Part shown: piece by piece, positions 23,358 to 31,621 of the stretch
Layout: each line of letters begins with the position of its first letter
How positions within the stretch are numbered: position 1 is the stretch's first letter
NCBI GenBank assembly: GCA_017459075.1
Contig: JAFUDQ010000006.1
Coordinates: 1 to 64,000, forward strand
Reading direction: 5' to 3'
DNA length: 64,000 bases
From: Bacteroidales bacterium
GTDB lineage: Bacteria > Bacteroidota > Bacteroidia > Bacteroidales > UBA932
Made by a program: the position numbers and the translations under genes
The notes under the pieces: model-generated
Databases searched by the model: none
Told to the model about the DNA's origin: nothing
The model's input: only the letters and a program-made list of their open reading frames with translations

Positions 23358-25689
23358 TGTATTGATGCTGCTGTTATCTGTGCCGATGCTGGCGCAGAAC
23401 AAGCTGGAGACCGTATCTCCGGCTTTGGACAGCATTGCAGTACAACCCTTCAAGGCACGCCTCGACTCCATCAGGCAGCATCGTCCTACAGTTGCACTCG
23501 TCCTTAGCGGAGGCGGTGCAAAAGGAGCCGCCCATGTTGGGGCGCTCCGCTATCTGGAAAGCATAGGAATGCCGGTTGACATAGTTCTTGGAACAAGCAT
23601 CGGCGGCCTCATAGGAGGCTTATACTCAGTTGGTTACAGGGCTGCCGAACTGGATACTTTGATTCGCGGCATGGACTGGCCGGTCATTCTTGGAGACCGA
23701 ATACCCTCAAAATACATATCGCACGAAAAAAAGATTTACGACTCCAAAGTCCTGCTGTCCGTCCCGTTCGGGGGCTCTCTCCCGATTTCCGACGGGGCCT
23801 CCAAACAAAGCTTTGCCAAATCACTGGCGGCAAGCTTCCCCGGAGGACTTGTGGCAGGCCAGAACGTAAGCAACCTGCTTTCTTCGCTCACTGTCCCGTG
23901 GCAGGATTCCCTGTCTTTTGCCACCCTCCCTATACCATTTGTATGTGTGGCTACAGACATGGTAAGCGGCAAGGCAAAGGTGTGTTACGATGGCAACTTG
24001 CTGACGGCGATGCGTTCCACCATGTCCATCCCGGCCCTCTTCGCCCCTGTAAAGACAGACGGAATGGTGCTTGTGGACGGCGGAATGAGGGATAATTACC
24101 CGGTAGACCTGGCGCGCGAACTCGGGGCTGACATCGTCATAGGAGTATACCTTTCCCAGGGCTTCAAGAACTATGAAGAGATGAACAACCTCATGGATGT
24201 GTTGGTCCAGATGTCGGATCTCTTTGGCCGTCAGGTATTTGAGGCTAACCTTTCTTTGGCCGATGTCAATATTCATCCCGACCTCAAAGGCTATGACATG
24301 CTTAGTTTTGATGCCGATGCCATTGATATAATGATTGGCCGGGGCTATGAGGCGGCTGTATCCAAAGCCGATGAAATTAGCGCGGCCCTGTCGCGTGTGC
24401 GGCCTTCAAAGGCCGATACCGGTCCGGAGCCTGTTAACCTGGCCCATTCCAAGGTAAACATCGGCAAAATAAGGGTCGGGGGGCTGTCTGACCGGGAAGC
24501 GGCTTCGCTGATGTCTTCCATCAATTTACCGGCAGGTCAGCTTGGTAAGGAAGAGATTGAATCGGCAGTGGCAAGGCTCTTCGGTTCCGGTGCTTTTGAA
24601 ACCGTAAATTATTCTGTTACAGGTGATAACGAGCCTTATGAGCTGGTTTTCCAATGCAAGAAGGGGCCTGTAAACAGGGCCGGATTCGGCGCCAGGTTTG
24701 ACAAAGAGGAGCTGGTTTCAGTACTTCTGAACCTTGGCTTTAACGTGAATTCTGTTAAAGGATCGTCTTTGGATATAACTGGCAAAATCGGCGTAAATCC
24801 TTATGTGTCAGCAGATTATAAATATAAAACCGGGCTGGGGCTTGCCATCGGGGCAGAATCTTTTTACCGGTATGTAGACAGGAATAATTTCAACGTTGGC
24901 AAAAATACGTATCATGCTATATATCACCAGTTTAGGCAAAGCATTTATCTCTCCAGCTTCTCTCAAAGTTTTACGGAGATTAAGGCTGGCGTGAGGGCGG
25001 AATATACTAACATCGGCTCTTTGCTTGGGGATATTGGAAATGCAGAACTCAGTGGTGTTTACAAAAGCATTGCAGACAGTTACAGCGTTGGCAATAAGAA
25101 AGATACGTACTTCAGCGTTTTTGCGAATGCCTTAGTTGACAATACCGATGATGTTTATTTTCCTTCTCACGGCCTGCGGTTCAAGGGCTCCTATAGTTGG
25201 GTGCCTTTTTCCTGGCAGGAAGGGAAGATTGGTTTTCACAAGATTGGAGCGGAACTGACGGCAATAGTTCCTCTTGGCCCTGTCGTTTCTCTCATTCCAA
25301 GTGCTTATGGCTCAGCTATTTCCGGGGACTATAATCCATTTCCCTACGTGAATCTGGCCGGGGGACTGCTTCCGGGAAGATACCTTGACGGACAGATACC
25401 TTTCGCCGGCCTTGGCAGTGCCTTCACGGCTGCCGATGTCCTTGGCGTCGGGAGGGTGGACTTAAGATTCCGCCTGGCCGAAAATCATTATCTGACAGGA
25501 ACTTACAATCTTGCCGTAGACGCCTCGTCCGTTTCATCACTGTTCCGTTCCGGTGAGAGGAACCACATTCACGGAGCCGCCATGGAATACGCCTGGAACA
25601 CCATCGCCGGTCCCTTCCGCCTTGGCCTGTGGTGGAACTCCCTCAAGCACCGCACCTCCTTCTACTTCGCCATCGGCAAGAATTTTTAA
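23338..25689 (+). CDS. Patatin-like phospholipase with POTRA and outer-membrane barrel (PlpD type)
   Basis: This 783-aa protein starts at [10 protein letters not shown], which gives a clean signal peptide, rather than 15 bases earlier. The patatin domain covers about residues 50-320: oxyanion GGGAKG (58-63), nucleophile GTSIG (Ser87) and DGG (VLVDGGMRDNYP). A POTRA-like segment (about 370-430: KIRVGGLSDREAA) and a 16-strand-type BamA/surface-antigen barrel follow, ending in the aromatic SFYFAIGKNF. These proteins act as autotransported lipases or phospholipases in the outer membrane. The last 80 bases are duplicated at 26879. Confidence 0.93.
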   Translation: MKKIVYSVLMLLLSVPMLAQNKLETVSPALDSIAVQPFKARLDSIRQHRPTVALVLSGGGAKGAAHVGALRYLESIGMPVDIVLGTSIGGLIGGLYSVGYRAAELDTLIRGMDWPVILGDRIPSKYISHEKKIYDSKVLLSVPFGGSLPISDGASKQSFAKSLAASFPGGLVAGQNVSNLLSSLTVPWQDSLSFATLPIPFVCVATDMVSGKAKVCYDGNLLTAMRSTMSIPALFAPVKTDGMVLVDGGMRDNYPVDLARELGADIVIGVYLSQGFKNYEEMNNLMDVLVQMSDLFGRQVFEANLSLADVNIHPDLKGYDMLSFDADAIDIMIGRGYEAAVSKADEISAALSRVRPSKADTGPEPVNLAHSKVNIGKIRVGGLSDREAASLMSSINLPAGQLGKEEIESAVARLFGSGAFETVNYSVTGDNEPYELVFQCKKGPVNRAGFGARFDKEELVSVLLNLGFNVNSVKGSSLDITGKIGVNPYVSADYKYKTGLGLAIGAESFYRYVDRNNFNVGKNTYHAIYHQFRQSIYLSSFSQSFTEIKAGVRAEYTNIGSLLGDIGNAELSGVYKSIADSYSVGNKKDTYFSVFANALVDNTDDVYFPSHGLRFKGSYSWVPFSWQEGKIGFHKIGAELTAIVPLGPVVSLIPSAYGSAISGDYNPFPYVNLAGGLLPGRYLDGQIPFAGLGSAFTAADVLGVGRVDLRFRLAENHYLTGTYNLAVDASSVSSLFRSGERNHIHGAAMEYAWNTIAGPFRLGLWWNSLKHRTSFYFAIGKNF

Positions 25690-25694
25690 AAACG

Positions 25695-26600
25695 ATGAAT
25701 AAAAACGTAATCATATTCGGGAATCACCCCATAGTCAGCAGCCTGAAAAGCCAATTCGAGGTTAACGGGGACATAGTCTCCTCACAGGAGGCTTTCGCTA
25801 TTCCCGAAAGCCCTCCGGATGAAATGGTAATCTTATCATCTTCCCCCGATGGCGATTCTGACGCTGAGGATTTTCTGTCTGAGTTGGCCGTTGCTTATAA
25901 AGGCTCTGTGCAGAGTCGACCTCTTGTCCATCTTCTTCTTCGACAGCCCGGTTCTCTCCGGAAATACCAAGTCTCTGACTTTGAGCCCATCGTAAATGAG
26001 GTGTTTGAGGTTTATCCCTTCTCGATGGAGGAGGTTTGGGCTGATAATGTGATTGTTCGTCTCCCCGGTATTGACAGCCATAACCTCCAGGCGCTTGACA
26101 GGGAGCCCATTTCAGCGGAGAGTCATCAATTTGTACACCTTATAATTGCCGGCTTCGATAGTTATGCCGAGAGTATCGCTGTCAGGGCTGCCCAGGTGGC
26201 TCATTTCCCCAATTATGATGGTAAGGCCCGGCATCCGTTACGCACCAGAATCACAATTATCGCTCCCGGAATATCAACATCAAAGGATTCTTTTATCGCC
26301 AGATATCACAATTTGTTCGATAATTCCTATTATAGGACGGTTGATATCGATAAAAAGACTTCCACATTGCATCATCCTCTTTACGAAGGAAAGCGGGAAG
26401 ATTTTGTGGATGTGGAGTGGGAATTTGTTGACGGAAGTTTGAGTAATCCCGTCGTTGTTAAAAAGCTGTCCATGTGGGCGAAAGATTACGGCCGCCAACT
26501 GACACTTGTTATCACCGGTGATGATGACAATGCAAACATCGTTAATGCCATTTCGCTACCTGACATAGTACTGGAAAGCGAGACCCCCATTTGGGTTTAA
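25695..26600 (+). CDS. Unknown protein with Rossmann-like segments, possibly truncated
   Basis: This 301-aa protein starts at MNKNVIIFGNHP, five bases after the patatin stop. It shows two nucleotide-binding-like strands: VIIFGNHPIVSSL at the N-terminus and HLIIAGFDSYAESIAVRAAQ near the middle. A late VITGDDDNANIVNA and a LPDIVLESETPIWV end follow. This is reminiscent of TrkA/RCK NAD-binding repeats, but the glycine motifs are poor. The abrupt end in PIWV suggests the original C-terminal part is lost. The gene lies between the real patatin 3' end and its repeated copy. I do not assign a function. Confidence 0.6.
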   Translation: MNKNVIIFGNHPIVSSLKSQFEVNGDIVSSQEAFAIPESPPDEMVILSSSPDGDSDAEDFLSELAVAYKGSVQSRPLVHLLLRQPGSLRKYQVSDFEPIVNEVFEVYPFSMEEVWADNVIVRLPGIDSHNLQALDREPISAESHQFVHLIIAGFDSYAESIAVRAAQVAHFPNYDGKARHPLRTRITIIAPGISTSKDSFIARYHNLFDNSYYRTVDIDKKTSTLHHPLYEGKREDFVDVEWEFVDGSLSNPVVVKKLSMWAKDYGRQLTLVITGDDDNANIVNAISLPDIVLESETPIWV

Positions 26601-26608
26601 GCGCCGGT

Positions 26609-26731
26609 ATGTGTCTCTTTTCCGGACAGCATAACGACCATACACCCAAGGAGTATTCCTGCCTTGAGGAAATGATGGATGCTTACTATTTGCTCCTCTA
26701 CGCCGTGGACGAAATTGCAAATACTAAATAA
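26609..26731 (+). CDS. 40-aa ORF, probable gene remnant
   Basis: A 40-codon ORF (MCLFSGQHND to AVDEIANTK) follows the 301-aa gene by 8 bases in another frame. It looks protein-like (aromatic and acidic helix YYLLLYAVDEI) but has no recognisable family. It may be an internal piece of a frameshifted gene. Confidence 0.3.
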   Translation: MCLFSGQHNDHTPKEYSCLEEMMDAYYLLLYAVDEIANTK

Positions 26732-26878
26732 ATGATATTTGCGAGTCTGCGCGGTAGTTCCTGGCAAGATTCCCTAATGTGGATACTCTGATTGTAACTC
26801 TGGGCACCGATGGTAGTTGGGAAATATCCCGAAACCATGAGGAAATCAGTGCTATAATTTTAAACATACTGCCAGTAC
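26732..26878 (+). pseudogene. Decayed coding debris
   Basis: A short stretch reads as protein in one frame (ARFPNVDTLIVTLGTDGSWE) between in-frame stops. I see no start codon or ribosome site. I interpret it as debris of a lost gene in a recombination-prone gap. Confidence 0.3.
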
Positions 26879-26966
26879 TTTCCGCCTCGGCCTGTGGTGG
26901 AACTCTCTCAAGTATCGCACCTCCTTCTACTTCGCCATCGGCAAGATTTTTTTAAAACGCTTGTAG
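26879..26966 (+). pseudogene. Duplicated 3' end of the patatin/barrel gene
   Basis: The frame reads FRLGLWWNSLKYRTSFYFAI, then GKIFLKRL and a stop. It matches the last 24 residues of the patatin-barrel protein at 25614-25689 with about six base changes over 80 bases. Nothing upstream belongs to the same gene. It is therefore a remnant of a duplication or recombination event. Confidence 0.8.
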
Positions 26967-26989
26967 TTGGGAGATACAAGGTGTAAAAG

Positions 26990-27008
26990 CAGTGGGGTTA
27001 AACCGCTG
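26990..27008 (-). terminator. Possible terminator of the MFS gene
   Basis: On the minus strand CAGCGG pairs with CCACTG (one G-U) and is followed by CTTTTAC, 2 bases after the MFS stop codon. The stem is short and the T run weak. Confidence 0.35.
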
Positions 27009-27009
27009 T

Positions 27010-28359
27010 CTATCTGATATTTGGCAGTTCTAATTCGTGTTTGTTGTTTTTATCTTCTAACAGGAGCAGTATGCTAAGCAATATTGTTGCGATGCTTAGT
27101 AAAACAAATGATATGAATGCTGCTTTGTAACCAAACTTGAAATATATCCCACCGAAGGCAATCGGGAAACAAAACAATCCAATATTTTGTAGCCAAAACA
27201 TTAAGCCATACGCACTTCCTAAAACACTCCTGTCAACGACCTTAGTAACAGTAGGCCACATGGCGGCAGGAATAATTGCGTAAGATAGGCTTAATAAAGA
27301 AATAGCCAGGTATAAAGCAAAATTGGAGTGATAAGCAGGAAGGATAAAAGTAATTATCAGGAAGTACAAGAATGTAAGAATGCCGCCTACTAAAATAAAT
27401 GAAATTGTTCGGCCCCAAATATCAAATATAGAACATAGGAATGGGCTAAGAACAATAGCGATTGTAGGTAAAAATAACCAAACTTTTGAAACGAAACCTT
27501 CGTCATAACCCAAATCTTGGACAAGAGCCTTGGAAAGGAAGGCCTGTCCGCAATAAAGCAAAGCATAATAGCATATACATAGTAGTACAAATATCCAAAA
27601 GACCTTTGACTGGAGTGTTTTTTTCAGACCTTTAGTCGTAAAGCGCTCAGCTTGTATGGCGTAGGGAGATGAAATTGAGATTTTATTATCGTAATAACTA
27701 TAAAACATTAGAAGGCTAATGCCTATTAGAACAATTAGGACGCCTATAAATATAAGTCCTAATATGCTATATGGAAAAATAATATTGGAGATTTTAGGAA
27801 TAATCGTGGTGCTGCATATAACGCCGAGTCGGCAGAGTATTGTTTCTATGCCCAAAGCCAGAGCTAGCTCTTTGCCTTCAAACCACTTTACAATACACCT
27901 CATTACCAGTAATCCTGCACCCTCTAAACCGGCGCCGAATATCATAAAGCCCAATGAAGCCAATTTGGCTGATGCGGGCATTAATGAAATACTATGGGAG
28001 ATATAAACTTTATCAATAACTGTGTGCAACCAACTATTCTCAAAACTGTCAGTAAAAGCGTATAACTCAATTAATGCTCCTGTTAGCATGAATGCACCAG
28101 TCAAGCGAGCCATAAAGCGGGTGCCCTTTTTATCCAATAAAAAGCCTCCGATTATAAGGAATAGTAAAAATACATTGAGAAAAAGCTCGCTGCTTGCATA
28201 CATGCCATATACATCATCATCCCAGCCGTAGATATATTCAACCCATGTATTTATTGGAGAGAGTATATCAATAAACAAATAACCAGTAAACATAACAAAA
28301 GAAAGGAGAAGGAGGATCCCCCACCGCTTTGTCCAGGAATAATGTGTATTAATCACCAT
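27010..28359 (-). CDS. Major facilitator superfamily transporter
   Basis: This is a 449-aa inner-membrane protein with about 12 hydrophobic helices. I start it at MVINTHYSWTKRWG; an in-frame ATG 63 bases upstream is less likely. Segment 2 ends in GGFLLDKKGTRFMARLTG, the MFS A-like loop motif, and helix 4 contains RCIVKWFEGKELALALGIE. A cytoplasmic loop near the middle splits the two six-helix halves. The substrate is unknown. It is transcribed divergently from the SIR2-TIR/STAND operon across a 100-bp gap and shares its low GC, so it may have arrived on the same island. Confidence 0.88.
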   Translation of the reverse strand: MVINTHYSWTKRWGILLLLSFVMFTGYLFIDILSPINTWVEYIYGWDDDVYGMYASSELFLNVFLLFLIIGGFLLDKKGTRFMARLTGAFMLTGALIELYAFTDSFENSWLHTVIDKVYISHSISLMPASAKLASLGFMIFGAGLEGAGLLVMRCIVKWFEGKELALALGIETILCRLGVICSTTIIPKISNIIFPYSILGLIFIGVLIVLIGISLLMFYSYYDNKISISSPYAIQAERFTTKGLKKTLQSKVFWIFVLLCICYYALLYCGQAFLSKALVQDLGYDEGFVSKVWLFLPTIAIVLSPFLCSIFDIWGRTISFILVGGILTFLYFLIITFILPAYHSNFALYLAISLLSLSYAIIPAAMWPTVTKVVDRSVLGSAYGLMFWLQNIGLFCFPIAFGGIYFKFGYKAAFISFVLLSIATILLSILLLLEDKNNKHELELPNIR

Positions 28360-28405
28360 AGTAAACTGAATGTTGTTTGCGAATGTAATCAAAATAATCC
28401 ATATA

Positions 28406-28436
28406 TTTGATATTACATTCAAAAAAACTATATTTG
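28406..28436 (+). promoter_or_regulatory. Promoter of the SIR2-TIR/STAND operon
   Basis: TTTGA at 28406-28410 and TATATTTG at 28429-28436 are separated by 18 bases, a good Bacteroidetes promoter. The ATG of the first gene is 22 bases further on. Confidence 0.65.
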
Positions 28437-28458
28437 TATCTAATTCATTTATAAAGAT

Positions 28459-29814
28459 ATGGGCTTCAAACCGAAAGATTCAGACAGGATACGCCTAGAC
28501 AGAATTCAGGATGTCTCCTTTAACAGAGAACAATTCATTGAAGAAGTTTTGGATAATGAATACATTCTCGTTATTGGTGGTGAAGTTATTCTGGATAAAA
28601 GGGTAGAACCAACAGGGGATGTAAACCAGTATCTCCTCAATACAGTCAACTCTTTTCTGAAAACTGATTATTCCAGTTTGAATGATCTTGAACGTCATTA
28701 TGGCAATGGCGATGACCCTGTGAGGAATCTACTCACGGATTCTAATAACTTCGAGTATGAGTTATCAGACATTGAACCATCATTAAAGGAACTTCTTGAA
28801 CACCGGCTTTTCCCTGTCGTTCTTTCAACCACTTTTGACGGTTATATTGAAACCCTGATGAGACATATCTGGGGCGAAAAATTGCGCGTCGTCAATATCG
28901 ACGACAGAAAAAGTGTTCAGGAGTTCCGCTCAATCCTGAGAGAACATGGAGATAAGACACGTTATCTTGAACCTACGCTGATTTATATTTTTGGAAAGGT
29001 GTCGAAAGATGAGACCAAAAATTATGTGCGAACAGACGAGGATGCCATTAGAATTATAGAGAAATGGATGACTCTTCCTCAAGACGATCCGATTCTCAAG
29101 CTAATAAGAGGAAGAAAGATGCTGGCGCTGGGGTGCAAGTTTGAAAACTGGTATTTCCGTTTTTTCTGGTATGTTCTTCGGCATGAAACAATGAGGTTCA
29201 AAGAAGGACAAGTCGCGTTTGTGTTAAACGAGGGTGACATCGACGATAACCGGCTCAAACATTTTATGAGTCAGACAAGGATTTATTGTCATGGAGACGC
29301 ACGCGATTTTATGAAAGGATTGTCAAAAGACCTATCATCAGTAGATCCGAGCAGTCCTTTCTGGAAAATGATTCTAAACAAGAGAAGAAAAGGCGGAATA
29401 TTTTTGTCACATTGCAGTGTGGATAACGTTGCCGCAAGCGCACTGTTTTTAAAACTGACGAAGGCTGGCTACAGCGTTTGGTTTGATGGTGTATCTTTGA
29501 GAGGTGGAGATAATTATGAACAAAAGATTCAGGAGGCAATAAAGGATTCTCCAATCTTCCTGGCATTATTATCGAATAAAGTCAGAAATGATATTAACGA
29601 AGGAAGGACAGAAGAGTACTATATGAAAGAGTGGAAATGGGCTTCAGACTTTCATGTTAAAGGAATCTTCCCGATATCAATAGAAGACTATAATTTCAAG
29701 AGCTCTTATCATTCTGACGGTTTTCAAAGAATTGTAAGTTTGCCGTTGAATTGCGTGTCGGCATTCGAAATTGAAGACAAGTGTTTTGATTCATTTGATG
29801 AAGTCCTTAAGTAG
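28459..29814 (+). CDS. SIR2-like/TIR domain protein, putative immune effector
   Basis: This is a 451-aa cytosolic two-domain protein. Residues about 30-240 look like a SIR2-family fold: ILVIGG, STTFDGYIE (123-131) and LALGCKFENWYFRFF (222-236). The canonical catalytic pieces are altered, with TTF-D where TTN-D is usual, FGK where HG is usual and GGE for GAG. Residues 311-440 form a TIR domain (GIFLSHCSVDN, then AGYSVWFDGVSLRGGDNYEQ and SPIFLALLS). Glu391 in YYMKEWKW sits where the NAD-cleaving Glu of TIR enzymes falls. I infer NAD depletion or signalling upon infection, controlled by the STAND ATPase encoded 5 bases downstream. Confidence 0.82.
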   Translation: MGFKPKDSDRIRLDRIQDVSFNREQFIEEVLDNEYILVIGGEVILDKRVEPTGDVNQYLLNTVNSFLKTDYSSLNDLERHYGNGDDPVRNLLTDSNNFEYELSDIEPSLKELLEHRLFPVVLSTTFDGYIETLMRHIWGEKLRVVNIDDRKSVQEFRSILREHGDKTRYLEPTLIYIFGKVSKDETKNYVRTDEDAIRIIEKWMTLPQDDPILKLIRGRKMLALGCKFENWYFRFFWYVLRHETMRFKEGQVAFVLNEGDIDDNRLKHFMSQTRIYCHGDARDFMKGLSKDLSSVDPSSPFWKMILNKRRKGGIFLSHCSVDNVAASALFLKLTKAGYSVWFDGVSLRGGDNYEQKIQEAIKDSPIFLALLSNKVRNDINEGRTEEYYMKEWKWASDFHVKGIFPISIEDYNFKSSYHSDGFQRIVSLPLNCVSAFEIEDKCFDSFDEVLK

Positions 29815-29819
29815 AGATT

Positions 29820-31118
29820 ATGCCAGATATTATTAGTTTCAATCCTTGGATTGGTCTTGGACAGTATCCTGATCCGGAAGAAAGTTCAAATAAATACCTT
29901 TTTTGTGGGAGAGACCGTGAAATCAAGGACATTTATGACTTGATTGATGATAATATATTTGTCACCATCTACGGAAAAAGCGGGATAGGTAAGAGTTCAA
30001 TTCTTAAAGCCGGAGTATTCCCTGTGCTCAGGGATAATCGGTATCTTCCAATAATTGTCAGACTGTGGATGGATGCCCGTGGGATATCCTTTCAGGACTG
30101 TATCATCGATGCCGTGAATGCAGCAATCAAGAATAAAGGATATATCCAAACTCAAGACATTATCCCTCTATCTTCTGATAAAACCGAAGATGATTATTTC
30201 TGGCGTTATTTCGCCAGAACTTCGTTTAAATCTTTTGACGGAAAGACGCTGTTCCCAGTTATTGTATTAGATCAATTCGAAGAGGTACTACGGGAGAAGT
30301 CAGGTGAAGCGGAAATACTGCTTAGACAAATTGATTTTTTGGCAGATACCAGTCATGTTTATAATATTTCTGGGGGAATTCTTGATGGTTATGAATACGA
30401 TTATAATTATCGTTTTGTTTCCGTTATCAGAGAAGATGATTTGTATCGTTTAGAGGATGTTATAGACAATAATTTCCTTCCTAAACTAAAACAAGGACGT
30501 TTCCGTTTGAGAAATCTAACAGATAGCGGGGCAAGGGAAGTTGTTCTTAAACCAGCGAAGGGCCTTTTCCGCGAAGAGGCTAAAAAGGAAATCGTTGATA
30601 CTATTCTGGAATTATCCAAAGCAGATAACGATGGGGTTGTTTCCTCCCAGATTCTATCATTGGTATGTAACCGAATGTTTCGGGTATATCAGCAAAAAGA
30701 AGAACCTTACATAACTTTGGACCTGGTAAAATCGTTTGTAAATGAGAATCCTCTCAGAACTGTTTATTTTGAGATTGTCTCAAAACTTCCGTTCAGGCAG
30801 AGAAAATATCTGGAAAGGAATTTAGTGGATTCTTCCGGAAGAAGGAATTTCATATCATTTAACGACTTCAAGGATAATATTCCCGACGGAATGTATTTGC
30901 TTGGTGGCGATACGCAAATATTAGTTCAGACAACAATATCCTCACGCACGGGAGATTCTTGTGTGGAATTGATTCATGACTCTTTTTGCGATGTTGTAAA
31001 GTGGGAAAACGAAAAAGAAAGACAGGGTAGCAAAAGGGCTTCCTTTATTATCCTGTTAATAGTCTCCCTTTTAATGATACCATTCATTATACTTTTCTTT
31101 TATTCCTTATTATCCTAA
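29820..31118 (+). CDS. nSTAND-type P-loop ATPase with C-terminal membrane anchor
   Basis: This 432-aa protein has the nSTAND1 pattern: a FNPWIGLGQYPDPE lead, CGRDREI, Walker A GKSGIGKS (52-59), KAGVFPVLR, Walker B VIVLDQFEEVL (147-157), an arginine-sensor strand FVSVIREDDLYRL and the ELIHDSF block (384-390) that normally precedes sensor repeats. Instead of WD40, TPR or other repeats the protein ends in one hydrophobic helix (408-430). STAND ATPases oligomerise on ligand binding and activate an effector. Here the effector is probably the upstream SIR2-TIR protein. The missing sensor and the membrane anchor are unusual and suggest sensing at the envelope. Confidence 0.85.
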   Translation: MPDIISFNPWIGLGQYPDPEESSNKYLFCGRDREIKDIYDLIDDNIFVTIYGKSGIGKSSILKAGVFPVLRDNRYLPIIVRLWMDARGISFQDCIIDAVNAAIKNKGYIQTQDIIPLSSDKTEDDYFWRYFARTSFKSFDGKTLFPVIVLDQFEEVLREKSGEAEILLRQIDFLADTSHVYNISGGILDGYEYDYNYRFVSVIREDDLYRLEDVIDNNFLPKLKQGRFRLRNLTDSGAREVVLKPAKGLFREEAKKEIVDTILELSKADNDGVVSSQILSLVCNRMFRVYQQKEEPYITLDLVKSFVNENPLRTVYFEIVSKLPFRQRKYLERNLVDSSGRRNFISFNDFKDNIPDGMYLLGGDTQILVQTTISSRTGDSCVELIHDSFCDVVKWENEKERQGSKRASFIILLIVSLLMIPFIILFFYSLLS

Positions 31119-31154
31119 GTTGTTTTGAATCAAGTTAAAATTTTATAATAAGGC

Positions 31155-31610
31155 ATGGAAGAGCGACAGAAAAAAGTATTGGACCGTCTGCAGGCGCAGT
31201 GTTCCAGACGCGAATATTGTATCAAGGATATCAGGGAGAAGGCGTTGAAGGCACTGGATGGTGATGCCGATGCAGCATCGGCCATTATTGATTCTTTGGT
31301 TGAGGAGCGTTTTGTGGACGAACTTCGTTATGCTTCTGCTTTTGCACGCGAAAAGGCTCATCTGACGGGCTGGGGGCCGATAAAAATATCGGCTGCGCTT
31401 AGGGCGAAGGGCATTCCGTCCGGCGTTATTAAGGAGGCTCTGTCAGAGGCTTCGGATGAGGAGGCTGCCACAAAGCTTGAGTCCGTCCTGCGGGCAAAAT
31501 TCCGCACCCTGGAGGGTGAACCGGATGCCAAGCTGCGCCTTATAAAATTCGCCCTTCAGCGGGGTTATGACTACGAACAGGTTCGCGTGGCCGTTGATAA
31601 GATTATTTAA
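31155..31610 (+). CDS. recX: Regulatory protein RecX
   Basis: This 151-aa all-helical protein binds the RecA filament and inhibits or tunes its activity. Three tandem three-helix repeats are visible: the first has RREYCIKDIREKAL, the second LVEERFVDELRYASAFAREK with the GWGPIKISAALRAKGIP block, and the third LRLIKFALQRGYDYEQVR. It is unlinked from recA (about 9 kb away). GC rises back to the level of the core genes here, marking the right edge of the AT-rich island. Confidence 0.93.
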   Translation: MEERQKKVLDRLQAQCSRREYCIKDIREKALKALDGDADAASAIIDSLVEERFVDELRYASAFAREKAHLTGWGPIKISAALRAKGIPSGVIKEALSEASDEEAATKLESVLRAKFRTLEGEPDAKLRLIKFALQRGYDYEQVRVAVDKII

Positions 31611-31621
31611 AATTTGACATA

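Noticed and set aside
28459-31118. Canonical Thoeris system
   Set aside because: Thoeris has a separate ThsB TIR protein and a ThsA with SIR2 plus SLOG. Here SIR2-like and TIR are fused, no SLOG is visible and the partner is a STAND ATPase.
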